Source: CAYYKD01 sp964471825
Lineage (GTDB): Bacteria > Spirochaetota > GWE2-31-10 > CAYYKD01
Reading direction: 5' to 3'
NCBI GenBank assembly: GCA_964471825.1
Contig: CAYYKD010000031.1
Span: forward strand, 1 to 47,760
DNA length: 47,760 nucleotides
The position numbers were made by a program, and so were the translations under genes. Positions 16,593 through 25,033 of this stretch are shown one piece after another. Every line of letters begins with the position of its first letter. Position 1 is the first letter of the stretch. A model generated the notes under the pieces. That model was not told where the DNA came from. It worked only from the letters and a program-made list of their open reading frames with translations, and searched no databases.

Positions 16593-17048
16593 TCAGGAAG
16601 GATCAAATAACTTAATATTATGATCTTTAATTAATTCTGTAAGCTCCGAGGCGACTGTATTAATATTACCGGCAGTATTTTTTATTTTATTTGTACGGTC
16701 TGAGATTATCTTAATAAGATCAAAGAATTTATCTCTATCAAGTGGTTTGCTAAAGAATCCCGCAATCTCTTTGGTTAATAGTGGTCTAATATCTTCATAG
16801 GCCACAACGCAGGATACAATAATAAATTCTGTTGATACTCCGATTTCTCGTGCCTTGTTGATTAGTTCAACGCCCGATATCTCAGGCATTTTATAATCAA
16901 TAACTGCAATGTCAAACTCTTCTTCAGTTAGTGTTTTTAGTGCTTTTTTTGAATTAGACTCAAATACAGAGAAGTGTTCTTTTCCGGTCATAAAACATTT
17001 ATAGAATTCGAGGATTATGTTTTCATCATCAATAAATATTATTTTCAT
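16593..17048 (-). CDS. Stand-alone receiver (CheY-like) response regulator
   Basis: 151 residues: a full receiver with the acidic pair D7/D8, phospho-acceptor D51 in AVIDYKMPEISG and conserved K101 in FFSKPLD, then a 30-residue helical tail without a DNA-binding domain. The ribosome site is GAGGGGGAAAG directly before the ATG at 17048. A sigma-54 promoter motif lies about 220 bases upstream (17266-17284), so the neighbouring NtrC-type activator probably switches it on. The STAS-like gene follows. Confidence 0.85.
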   Translation of the reverse strand: MKIIFIDDENIILEFYKCFMTGKEHFSVFESNSKKALKTLTEEEFDIAVIDYKMPEISGVELINKAREIGVSTEFIIVSCVVAYEDIRPLLTKEIAGFFSKPLDRDKFFDLIKIISDRTNKIKNTAGNINTVASELTELIKDHNIKLFDPS

Positions 17049-17265
17049 CTTTCCCCCTCATTTCGCTATCTGTCAACTAATTATTTTTTTTTGATACGGA
17101 CTATTAATATATTGTACTTCAAAACAGCCTCCTGGGATTATGGTAACGCATTTTTTTACATACACAGTAAATTAAATCTACAAAATAGCCTTAGCTAAAT
17201 AAGGAGCCCAATAACGAAGTGCCATTATTCTTGCCTGGTTAAAAGAATGTCAATAGCTAGGACGC

Positions 17266-17284
17266 TTAGCATTATTCGTGCCAA
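17266..17284 (-). promoter_or_regulatory. Sigma-54 promoter upstream of the receiver/STAS pair
   Basis: On the minus strand TTGGCACGAATAATGCTAA: GG at 17281-17282 and GC at 17269-17270, separated by exactly ten bases. This nearly matches the TGGCACG-N4-TTGC consensus. Transcription would start near 17258 and read into the receiver gene. An NtrC-family activator is encoded next door. Confidence 0.65.
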
Positions 17285-17355
17285 GTAATATTTACTAAAA
17301 AACAGGCCGAATTTTGTTTACATTGAAAATTAAGGGTTTTTGAATTGGAAGTCGT

Positions 17356-17391
17356 GTTGCAAAAGAAACAGGTTGGCGTGTCTTATGCAAC
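17356..17391 (+). promoter_or_regulatory. Hairpin containing a second sigma-54-like motif, antisense to the activator gene
   Basis: Arms 17356-17369 and 17378-17391 pair at 12 of 14 positions around an 8-base loop. The right half reads TTGGCGTGTCTTATGCAAC on the plus strand, with GG (17375-17376), ten bases, GC (17387-17388). It would fire toward 17400 and into the activator gene in antisense. Alternatively the hairpin is the 3' end of the activator mRNA, though no T-run follows. The rest of 17049-17413 holds no recognised gene. Confidence 0.4.
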
Positions 17392-17413
17392 GGCTGGGCT
17401 GTGTTTGAGAAAA

Positions 17414-18835
17414 TTATTTTATCTTAAATCTTTTATACATCTGCATTCTTGTTAGTCCAAGAAATTCAGCAGCTCTGGTTTTATTTCCATTAAATCTGTC
17501 TAATGCAAGCTCTACTATAGTTTGGTTAAATAATTCGAGATTAAATGGAGTTTCCGGTAAAACGAAGTTCTCTATTGAGCAGTAGTTGATCGGCTGAAGA
17601 TCAGGTGGTTTTATGGATAGATCAAAATGATCTGTTGATATTGTTTCGTTCTCGATAAATAGTATAATTTTTTTTATAAACCATTGCAGTTCCCGGACAT
17701 TTCCCGGCCACGGATATAGTATGCTTCGTTTTAAGAAACCTGCCTCAATATGGGTTACCGATTTACTATGCTTGTTGTTTTGTTCATTAATAAAATTTAC
17801 TATTAATGGAATGATTGCATTAATTGTCTCTCTAAGTGGGGGGATCTGAACTTTGAATGGACTAATTCTATAGTAAAGGTCCTTACGAAAATGCCCATTC
17901 TCTACAAGCTCCTCTGTGTTTCTATTTGAGGCAAATACCAGCCTGCATTCAACTGATTCCTTTGTCCTACCGCCAACTTTGTAAAATTCACCTTCCTGTA
18001 TAACTCGTAATAGTTTTGCCTGAAGCTCAAGTGGAACTTCAGTGATTTCATCAAGAAAAAGTGTTCCCCCCTTAGCTGATTTTATAAAACCCTCATTTCC
18101 TTCACTCTTAGCTCCGGTAAATGCACCCTTTGAATAACCGAATAACTCCGACTCAAATAGCTCTGTAGGGATTGCTGCACAATTAACCGCTACAAATGGT
18201 TTTTCATTTGGATGACCATTGAAATGAATATATCTTGCTGCTGCTTCTTTTCCTACGCCGCTTTCCCCTTCTATCAGTACAGGATATTCATCATAGTTAA
18301 TGAGTTTTGAGAGTTTATTATAGATTAGTTTTAATGGTTCAGAGTAGATTGCGATACCGCCATACTCAATTTGTTGATTAATTAAATCACAGTTGATAGA
18401 GCTAATGTCGATTTTTTTTTCATCCGGATAATGATTGATATTTTCAAGAATTGTTGTTACATCTTTTTCTATCTTTCTATAACTTGAAATGTTATGAATA
18501 ATTTTTTCTATTGTATAGATGTCAACAGGCTTAACCAAAAAGTCATAGATACCTAGCTCCAGGGCATTTATAGAGCTAATTACATCCTGTTTTCCGGATA
18601 TGAGAATTATTTCTGCCTTTCGTTTGTTCTTCTTAGTAAGATTTATTAAGTCGAGACCTGTTAGATCAGGCATCTCTACATCTGAGAATATTATGTCAAT
18701 GTCATTAGATTTAATAATTGACAGTGCATTTATAACGCTTGAGGTTTTGTAAGTAACACAACCTTTTATCATTTTAATAAACGATTCAAGAGCTTCGCAG
18801 CACTCCCTGTCATCATCAATTATTAGTATATTCAT
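17414..18835 (-). CDS. NtrC-family sigma-54-dependent response regulator
   Basis: 473 residues in three domains. Receiver 1-120 with D52 (IIFSDVEMPDLTG) and K102. AAA+ domain about 165-400 with Walker A GESGVGKE (190-197), the sigma-54 contact loop GAFTGA (237-242), Walker B GGTLFLDEI (256-264) and the arginine-finger region FRKDLYYRIS. Fis-type HTH NKTRAAEFLGLTRMQMYKRF (451-470). It follows the kinase gene by 18 bases and is very probably its partner. The likely local target is the sigma-54 motif at 17266-17284. Confidence 0.93.
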   Translation of the reverse strand: MNILIIDDDRECCEALESFIKMIKGCVTYKTSSVINALSIIKSNDIDIIFSDVEMPDLTGLDLINLTKKNKRKAEIILISGKQDVISSINALELGIYDFLVKPVDIYTIEKIIHNISSYRKIEKDVTTILENINHYPDEKKIDISSINCDLINQQIEYGGIAIYSEPLKLIYNKLSKLINYDEYPVLIEGESGVGKEAAARYIHFNGHPNEKPFVAVNCAAIPTELFESELFGYSKGAFTGAKSEGNEGFIKSAKGGTLFLDEITEVPLELQAKLLRVIQEGEFYKVGGRTKESVECRLVFASNRNTEELVENGHFRKDLYYRISPFKVQIPPLRETINAIIPLIVNFINEQNNKHSKSVTHIEAGFLKRSILYPWPGNVRELQWFIKKIILFIENETISTDHFDLSIKPPDLQPINYCSIENFVLPETPFNLELFNQTIVELALDRFNGNKTRAAEFLGLTRMQMYKRFKIK

Positions 18836-18853
18836 TAAATATGTTCCTTAATG

Positions 18854-19984
18854 TTAATTCCTTTTTAAAAGTACTTCGAATGTAGACCCGCCATAGTTAT
18901 TGTTAAAGTGTTTAATAGTGCCCTTTCTTGATTCAAGAATAGAGGCTGTTACAAATAGTCCCAACCCCATTGAATCACGGGTTGTCTTAGTTGTAAACAT
19001 TGGATCAAATATAAGTTCTCTTATTTCATCCTTAATACCTGTTCCATTATCTGAAATTGATATAATAATAGAATCAGCATTCTGAACGGTTGATATCTTG
19101 ATAAATTTATCCGGTTTATCAGAATCACCTAATGCATCGAGAGCATTGTTGATGAGATTTGTGATGACCTGTTCAAATTGTACAGATGAGAATTTCAACT
19201 TACTAATTAAGTGTTCAAGATTACATTCAAACTGAATGTCCCGGTTGTTTAGTTTATGTGAATAGAGATCTACAATTTTCCGAATCTCAATATTAAGGTC
19301 GATCTCTCTATCATCTTTATCTGTCCGTTTAATCATATTCTGCATCTCTGATATAATTTTACTTATCCTATCACAGCTAGATGATATTTTTTGTAATGAA
19401 TCGATCTTTGATATAGTTGTATCCGAATCTTCAATATTGTGTTCAATCTGATATATAAGCGAATCAGAGATGATCTTAATAACATGTAAGGGTTGCCTGA
19501 TCTCATGAGCAATTGAGGCTGAGAGTACACCGAGAGATGCAAGCCGTTGATGTCGAATTAATTCTATCTCATTTTCCATGCTGATTTTTTCAAGAGTTCG
19601 TAATTTTTTTTCATATTCATATTTATATAGAGAGATTTCAATTGCGTTTTTTAGATCAGATGATTGTACCGGTTTTGTTAGGTAGCCATAGGGATTCACA
19701 AGTTTAGCTCTGTGTATTGTTAGATCATCGGAAAGTGCTGATACAAATATTACAGGGATATCAAACTCACTACTGATTGCTGAGGCAATCTCGATGCCGT
19801 CCTTCCCTTCCTCGAGACATATATCCATAAGGATAATTTCCGGTGGATTTGATTTAATTGAATTGTAGACAGAATCGTAACTATCAGCTACATCTGTTAC
19901 CTGATAGCCGCATTGTTGGGTAATGTGTTTTGTATAGATGGCAACAGATTTTTCGTCCTCTACTATCAGTATTTTCCTTTTCAT
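18854..19984 (-). CDS. Soluble histidine kinase with N-terminal receiver domain
   Basis: 376 residues. Receiver 1-120 with D54 (IILMDICLEEGKDG) and K104; a helical linker; HisKA with phospho-accepting H160 in IAHEIRQPLH; HATPase_c with the N box ITNLINNALDALGD, ISDNGTGI and MGLGLFVTASIL. No membrane segment or sensory PAS/GAF domain, so input probably arrives by phosphotransfer to its receiver from another kinase. It is first in a two-gene operon with the NtrC-type regulator. The -10 box lies only a few bases before the ATG, so the mRNA may be leaderless. Confidence 0.92.
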   Translation of the reverse strand: MKRKILIVEDEKSVAIYTKHITQQCGYQVTDVADSYDSVYNSIKSNPPEIILMDICLEEGKDGIEIASAISSEFDIPVIFVSALSDDLTIHRAKLVNPYGYLTKPVQSSDLKNAIEISLYKYEYEKKLRTLEKISMENEIELIRHQRLASLGVLSASIAHEIRQPLHVIKIISDSLIYQIEHNIEDSDTTISKIDSLQKISSSCDRISKIISEMQNMIKRTDKDDREIDLNIEIRKIVDLYSHKLNNRDIQFECNLEHLISKLKFSSVQFEQVITNLINNALDALGDSDKPDKFIKISTVQNADSIIISISDNGTGIKDEIRELIFDPMFTTKTTRDSMGLGLFVTASILESRKGTIKHFNNNYGGSTFEVLLKRN

Positions 19985-19992
19985 ATAGCATA

Positions 19993-20021
19993 TATATAGA
20001 TAATAATTGCTATTAAGTCAA
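19993..20021 (-). promoter_or_regulatory. Sigma-70 promoter for the kinase operon
   Basis: TTGACT (20016-20021), 17-base spacer, TATATA (19993-19998) on the minus strand. The predicted start is within a few bases of the ATG at 19984, and no Shine-Dalgarno sequence is visible. Confidence 0.55.
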
Positions 20022-20048
20022 GTATTAATCAAAAATTATTAGAATTTG

Positions 20049-20624
20049 CTAGTAATTCTTCAGAATGCCCTCGATTAATATTTTAATTCCTATTAGAATT
20101 AAAACAACACCGCCAAAAACCTCGATTTTTTTTTCGAACAGATGCCCTATCTTTTTGCCTAGATTTACACCGATAAGGCAAATAAAAAATGTAACAAGCC
20201 CTATGATTATAACAGGTAATACTATCTTTGAGTTCAAGACACCAAAACTTACACCAACTGCAAGTGCGTCTATACTGGTTGCAATAGACAATGTGAAGAG
20301 TGTCACAGGGTTAAGGCAATTCCATCGATCATTAGTAACCTCATCATTTTCAAGTTGTCTTGACTCCCATATCATTTTTATCCCGATTATAGCAAGAAGT
20401 ATAAATGCAATCCAATGTGAGAATCTGCTTAAATAACCAGAGATAAATCTCGCGGTTAACCATCCGATAATTGGCATAAGTGATTGAAAAAAGCCAAAAC
20501 TAATGGCGATCAGCACTCCCTGGTGAAATTTCATATTCTTAATAAGTACACCGTTTGTTATAGAGACCGCAAATGCATCCATGGATAAGCCAAGTGCAAT
20601 TCCAAATATTGATAATAAATCCAT
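20049..20624 (-). CDS. mntP: Manganese efflux pump MntP
   Basis: 191 residues, six predicted membrane helices in two homologous halves, each with the conserved acidic motif: GLSMDAFAVSITNG near the N-terminus and ATSIDALAVGVSFG in the middle. Exports Mn2+ from the cytoplasm. No yybP-ykoY-type leader fits: only 45 bases separate it from the TPM gene upstream on the same strand, so it is probably cotranscribed with it. Confidence 0.9.
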   Translation of the reverse strand: MDLLSIFGIALGLSMDAFAVSITNGVLIKNMKFHQGVLIAISFGFFQSLMPIIGWLTARFISGYLSRFSHWIAFILLAIIGIKMIWESRQLENDEVTNDRWNCLNPVTLFTLSIATSIDALAVGVSFGVLNSKIVLPVIIIGLVTFFICLIGVNLGKKIGHLFEKKIEVFGGVVLILIGIKILIEGILKNY

Positions 20625-20669
20625 CTAGTTCACCTTAAATATAACAAATAATTAATCATTGATATCTTT

Positions 20670-22025
20670 TTACCATCCTGAAGTTGCGCCGCCACCACCG
20701 GAACGGCCTCCACCAAAACTTCTGGAACCTCCGGAACCGCCTGACCCTGAAAAACCGCCTGAACTTCCGGTTGTTGATCTTTCATATCTTGGTATTGTAG
20801 AGGTCTCTGTTTTTTTAAATCCGCATATTACACAGGTACTGTAGTTCTCTCTTGTACCGGTTGAGTCGTAGGTGGGATGTACGATTACCTTGGAACCTGT
20901 TCTTTTTAGAGAGAGGCTCTTGCATTTACTACATGTAGAATATAGATGATACATTCTGCCTCTATACTTTTCAATGGTTTTATTGTTGCAGTTTTTACAT
21001 AACCAGACATCGTAGTCAAGTGATCTGATGTTTTCCTCTTTACTTTGATTCAAGGAAAGCAGGTCGTTATCCATCTTTTCATTTAGTTTTGTCATTTGTC
21101 CATCACATTTGTCACATTTTCGCGGGTCATTTCGCCATCTCTTAACTATAGACCCCTTGACAGCTGACACTCTTACTATTGAAAATACAAAGAACAATAG
21201 TAGGCTGACAAATGCAAGCATAGAGAAGTCAAAGATAATGGATAGGTTTTTTGAGTCAGAGAATGGTATGCCGAGAACTAAAAAACCAAGAGTTAGAAAA
21301 AAAAGACTGGCCGTGTATCTCGCTGTATTGATCTTACCGGTTGATAGATCAAGTATTTCACTATAGGAATATTTCTTCTTTTTCAAGCTCAGATACTCTT
21401 TATAGCCTCTGATTGCATTCTTTGTTGAAAAGAAGATTGTACTTAAGCCACCGGCTAGAAATATCAGAAAGACAATTAGTTTGTTTTCTTTTTTTTCAGG
21501 TATGTTTGATATATATTTTTCTGCAAGGTCGCTATTTTCAAGGATAGCTCCGATCTCAGCAATATAGTAAAGAATACCCGTATAATAATCACCTTTTTTT
21601 ATATGTGGTATAGCGATCTGTTCCTGCATCTTCAAAAGAAGACCATCCGGTAGATCACCCTCAACTCCGTAGCCGGTGTGAGTTCTAAATTCTCTATCCT
21701 CAATTGATATCACAATTAAAACACCGGAATCAAGACCTTTTTTCCCTATGCCCCATTTGTCAAATATCTCCTGTGATACACTAAAGATATCCTTACCGCC
21801 GAGGTTATTCACAGTAACAAGAGCGATCTCACACTTAGACTTCTCATCAATAGAGTCAATTAATTGTTCAATCTTTGCTATCTCATTAGCCGAAAAGAGG
21901 GCTGCATTGTCGGATATACGACTGTTATTTAGTGTCGGATTTATAATTTTGTCAACAGAAAATTCATCTCCAAAAACTAAAAAAAGACTAAGGATATAAA
22001 AGAATATTACCAGCCTCTTGATCAT
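20670..22025 (-). CDS. TPM-domain membrane protein with zinc ribbons and Gly-Ser tail
   Basis: 451 residues. A signal peptide (1-18) is followed by a TPM domain (about 30-165) with LDSGVLIVISIEDREFR and HTGYGVEGDLPDG, one membrane helix near 190, then two more near 245-285. The second half has CxxC pairs (CDKCDGQM, CKNCNNKT, CSKCKSLS, CVICGFKK), consistent with zinc ribbons. It ends in a glycine-serine-rich stretch with a W terminus. TPM proteins are implicated in membrane or photosystem protein turnover; the bacterial role is unclear. A perfect promoter lies upstream. Confidence 0.8.
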   Translation of the reverse strand: MIKRLVIFFYILSLFLVFGDEFSVDKIINPTLNNSRISDNAALFSANEIAKIEQLIDSIDEKSKCEIALVTVNNLGGKDIFSVSQEIFDKWGIGKKGLDSGVLIVISIEDREFRTHTGYGVEGDLPDGLLLKMQEQIAIPHIKKGDYYTGILYYIAEIGAILENSDLAEKYISNIPEKKENKLIVFLIFLAGGLSTIFFSTKNAIRGYKEYLSLKKKKYSYSEILDLSTGKINTARYTASLFFLTLGFLVLGIPFSDSKNLSIIFDFSMLAFVSLLLFFVFSIVRVSAVKGSIVKRWRNDPRKCDKCDGQMTKLNEKMDNDLLSLNQSKEENIRSLDYDVWLCKNCNNKTIEKYRGRMYHLYSTCSKCKSLSLKRTGSKVIVHPTYDSTGTRENYSTCVICGFKKTETSTIPRYERSTTGSSGGFSGSGGSGGSRSFGGGRSGGGGATSGW

Positions 22026-22123
22026 TTCTTACTTCCTCCATCTGTAAACATAATGTGGGTTAAAACATTGAAATTTCATAAATCTTTCCTAAATCAGGTC
22101 AGCTCATTATGTCTGAACAATAT

Positions 22124-22152
22124 ATTATATGGAAATATGATCAAAATGTCAA
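22124..22152 (-). promoter_or_regulatory. Consensus sigma-70 promoter for the TPM gene
   Basis: On the minus strand TTGACA (22147-22152), 17-base spacer, TATAAT (22124-22129): both hexamers are perfect. Predicted start about 22117, some 90 bases before the TPM ATG. Confidence 0.7.
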
Positions 22153-22311
22153 ACTTAAATTAACTAAAACTCTTTACAATAATTCTCTTTACAAAAATAA
22201 TTAAATATATTATCAATATCTTATCTGAGAAAAACCGCTTTAATTTATAACCGGTGTTCAAGGATTCAAAACTAATTTCCTATCCAGAGGAAGTACTTTA
22301 AGGGGTAACTG

Positions 22312-22590
22312 ATGGAGAAGAGGGTCGGAGTTGTAGCAATTCTTCTTGAAAGAAAAGATGAGATCAACCGGATAGACGACATACTTCATGAACATTCTGA
22401 TATTATTTCAGCCAGACAGGGCTTACCGATGAGAGATAAGGGTATATTTATTATATCCCTAATTGTTGATGGGACAACTGACCGTCTAGGATCACTTACA
22501 GGTAAGATCGGCAGGCTTAATGGTGTCAAGGTTAAATCAGTCCTCACTGACTTTAAGGAGGTCAATAATGAAGGGAGTATCATCTGCTGA
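22312..22590 (+). CDS. TM1266-family iron-only hydrogenase system regulator
   Basis: Small ACT-like protein of 92 residues (MEKRVGVVAILLERKDE; DIISARQGLPMRDKGIFIIS). The TM1266 family is encoded with [FeFe]-hydrogenase maturation genes; DNA binding is presumed, not shown. It starts after AAGGGGTAACTG and overlaps hydG by 23 bases, so the two are translationally linked. A weak promoter candidate (TTTACA-N17-TATCAA, 22188-22216) precedes it. Confidence 0.85.
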   Translation: MEKRVGVVAILLERKDEINRIDDILHEHSDIISARQGLPMRDKGIFIISLIVDGTTDRLGSLTGKIGRLNGVKVKSVLTDFKEVNNEGSIIC

Positions 22591-23977
22591 CAAGACATTT
22601 ATCGATAGGGACAAGCTCTACGAGCTGGTTAACGGGCCTATCCCAACTGACTTAGAGGTTAAAGAGATCATTAGCAAGGCACTTAAACTAAAAGGACTTG
22701 GTCTTAAAGATGTTGCAGCCTTGTTGAGAATAGAGGACCCCGCTCAACTTAAAATGATAATGGAGACAGCACATACAGTAAAAGAGACGATCTATGGTAG
22801 ACGACTGGTTCTATTTGCTCCGCTCTATACAGGTAATAAGTGTTCAAACAACTGTCTCTACTGCGGATTTCGTAAAGAGAATCTTTCACTTAAAAGACGA
22901 GTATTATCTATGGATGAGATCAAATCTGAGGTTTCATCACTGTTAAAAGAGGGGCATAAACGACTTCTTATGCTATGCGGCGAATCTGCCGAGAACCCGC
23001 TTGACTATTTCCTTGATGCAATTAAGACCGCCTACTCTGTTAAGGAGGGGGAGAGTTCAATAAGAAGAATCAATGTAGAAATTGCACCAATGGAGGTGTC
23101 AGATTTTGCCAGACTCAAAACCGCCGGTATAGGAACCTATGCTTGTTTTCAGGAAACCTATGATCCGGTTCTATATAAAGAATACCACCCGTCAGGCCCG
23201 AAGGCTGACTATGAATACAGATTATCAGTTAGGGATAGGGCTATGGAGGGCGGCATAGATGATGTTGGTATAGGTGTTCTGTTTGGTCTTGCAGACTATA
23301 GATTTGAGGTGTTGTCGATAATTGAACATTCCAATCACCTTGAGAAGAAGTTTGGCTGTGGGCCGCATACTGTGAGTGTACCAAGAATTGAACCTGCGGC
23401 GGGTGCCCCTTTAACAGAGAAGGTTCCATATCAGGTAACCGATGAACAGTTTAAAAAAATAGTTGCTATAATCAGGATTGCGTTACCGTATACAGGGATT
23501 ATTCTATCTACTAGAGAGAATGAGCAGATGCGTAAGGAGCTATTTAACTACGGTATTAGCCAGATCTCTGCCGGATCACGAACAAATCCTGGAGCATATG
23601 CCGAGAAGAGCGAGTCAAATCCGCTTGCAGGGAGTCAATTCTCGCTTGGTGATCATAGATCACTTGATGAGGTTATATCAGGTCTGATAGATGATAAATA
23701 TATACCTTCATTCTGCACAGGCTGTTACAGAAAAGGACGAGTGGGTAATGACTTTATGGATCTTGCAAAGCCGGGCTTGATCAAACAATTCTGTATGCCT
23801 AACGGTGTATTTACATTTGTAGAGTATCTGCTTGACTATGCAACACCTGAGACTAAGGAAAAGGGGCTAAGGCTTGTAGATGAGCTAACAGCTGAAGTTA
23901 GAGAAGATAAGATTAGAAAGACAATGATAGATTCAATCAATCAGATCAAGAATGGAACACGGGATATATATCTTTAA
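22568..23977 (+). CDS. hydG: [FeFe]-hydrogenase H-cluster radical SAM maturase HydG
   Basis: 469 residues from the ATG at 22568, which has AAGGAGG upstream; an in-frame start further up (22520) is unlikely. Cleaves tyrosine to make the CO and CN ligands of the H-cluster. The radical SAM cluster is C92-x3-C96-x2-C99 (CSNNCLYC) and the C-terminal cluster is the diagnostic C-x2-C-x22-C beginning CTGCYRKG. hydE follows 48 bases downstream. No hydF in the window. Confidence 0.95.
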   Translation: MKGVSSADKTFIDRDKLYELVNGPIPTDLEVKEIISKALKLKGLGLKDVAALLRIEDPAQLKMIMETAHTVKETIYGRRLVLFAPLYTGNKCSNNCLYCGFRKENLSLKRRVLSMDEIKSEVSSLLKEGHKRLLMLCGESAENPLDYFLDAIKTAYSVKEGESSIRRINVEIAPMEVSDFARLKTAGIGTYACFQETYDPVLYKEYHPSGPKADYEYRLSVRDRAMEGGIDDVGIGVLFGLADYRFEVLSIIEHSNHLEKKFGCGPHTVSVPRIEPAAGAPLTEKVPYQVTDEQFKKIVAIIRIALPYTGIILSTRENEQMRKELFNYGISQISAGSRTNPGAYAEKSESNPLAGSQFSLGDHRSLDEVISGLIDDKYIPSFCTGCYRKGRVGNDFMDLAKPGLIKQFCMPNGVFTFVEYLLDYATPETKEKGLRLVDELTAEVREDKIRKTMIDSINQIKNGTRDIYL

Positions 23978-24025
23978 GCCAGGTGATTTACGGAGCCTGG
24001 TATAGGTTGGCACTTATGGAGAGCT

Positions 24026-25033
24026 ATGAATACAAAAGAGATAATTGATTTTTATAAACACGCTACTGATGATGAGTTATTTAGAGAAGCAGATAGGGTC
24101 TGTAGAAGAAACTATGGCGATGCTGTCTATCTTAGAGGTCTTATTGAGTTTTCAAACTACTGCTCTATGAACTGTCATTACTGTGGAATCAGAAGCGATA
24201 ACAGTGAGGTCAATAGATTTCGACTAAGTATTGAAGAGATCGCATCAATTGTAGAAAATGGATATAAGGCCGGTCTTAAGACCTTTGTACTTCAGAGCGG
24301 CGAAGATCCATACTACAATGGAGAACGGCTATCAGAACTCATACAGGAAATTAAACGCTTAACAGAGGGAAAGGCTGCTGTTACCCTAAGTTGCGGTATT
24401 CTATCAAAGGATGAGTTTAAGAGAATAAAAGATGCAGGCTGCGATAGATATCTCATGCGTTTTGAAGTAAGTGATCCTGAAATTCACAGTCGCCTTAGAG
24501 AGGGGCTAACACTTGAGAATAGAATTAACACATTAATGTTGTTAAAGGACCTGGGGTTTGAAACCGGTTCAGGCTATATGGTTGGTTTGCCTGATGAGAC
24601 TGAGGAGATCAGGATCAACAATGCACTTCTATGCCATAACCTTGGTCTGGAAATGGTGGGTGTTGGTCCTTTTATTCCTCATGATCTCACACCGCTAAAG
24701 GATGCAGAGGAGGCAACTATTGATCTGGCTGTTCGGGCGACAGCACTTCTAAGACTATTACTGCCCAGGGCAAATATACCTGCAACAACTGCAGCAGGCA
24801 CGATAGACTCAAAGGGTAGAGAAAAAATGTTGGCAGCCGGTGCAAATGTACTAATGCCAAATATCACACCGGTTAAGAATAAAAAAGACTATCTTCTATA
24901 TCCCGGTAAAATCTGCATTGATGAGAGCGGTTTTGAGTGTATCGGGTGTTTGACCGGTCGGGTTGGGACGATTGGCAAAAAAATTGACATGGGAAGAGGC
25001 GACTCTCTTGTAAAGATGCATAACGCAGGTTAA
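24026..25033 (+). CDS. hydE: [FeFe]-hydrogenase H-cluster radical SAM maturase HydE
   Basis: 335 residues. Radical SAM motif C46-x3-C50-x2-C53 (CSMNCHYC). The C-terminal C-x7-C-x2-C (CIDESGFECIGC) matches the second, non-essential cluster site found in some HydE proteins. Works with HydG and HydF to build the azadithiolate-bridged di-iron site. Ribosome site GGAGAG at 24017. Its stop overlaps the stop of the convergent kinase gene by four bases. Confidence 0.94.
   Translation: MNTKEIIDFYKHATDDELFREADRVCRRNYGDAVYLRGLIEFSNYCSMNCHYCGIRSDNSEVNRFRLSIEEIASIVENGYKAGLKTFVLQSGEDPYYNGERLSELIQEIKRLTEGKAAVTLSCGILSKDEFKRIKDAGCDRYLMRFEVSDPEIHSRLREGLTLENRINTLMLLKDLGFETGSGYMVGLPDETEEIRINNALLCHNLGLEMVGVGPFIPHDLTPLKDAEEATIDLAVRATALLRLLLPRANIPATTAAGTIDSKGREKMLAAGANVLMPNITPVKNKKDYLLYPGKICIDESGFECIGCLTGRVGTIGKKIDMGRGDSLVKMHNAG

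Noticed and set aside
17221..17240. Near-repeat of the sigma-54 promoter (GCCATTATTCTTGCCTGGTT)
   Set aside because: On the minus strand the -12 GC is replaced by GG, so it is probably not functional; possibly a decayed duplicate.
20049..20669. yybP-ykoY manganese riboswitch before mntP
   Set aside because: Only 45 bases separate mntP from the upstream gene, too short for the aptamer.
22520..22567. Sixteen extra N-terminal codons for HydG
   Set aside because: AAGGAGG directly precedes the ATG at 22568, and family proteins begin there.
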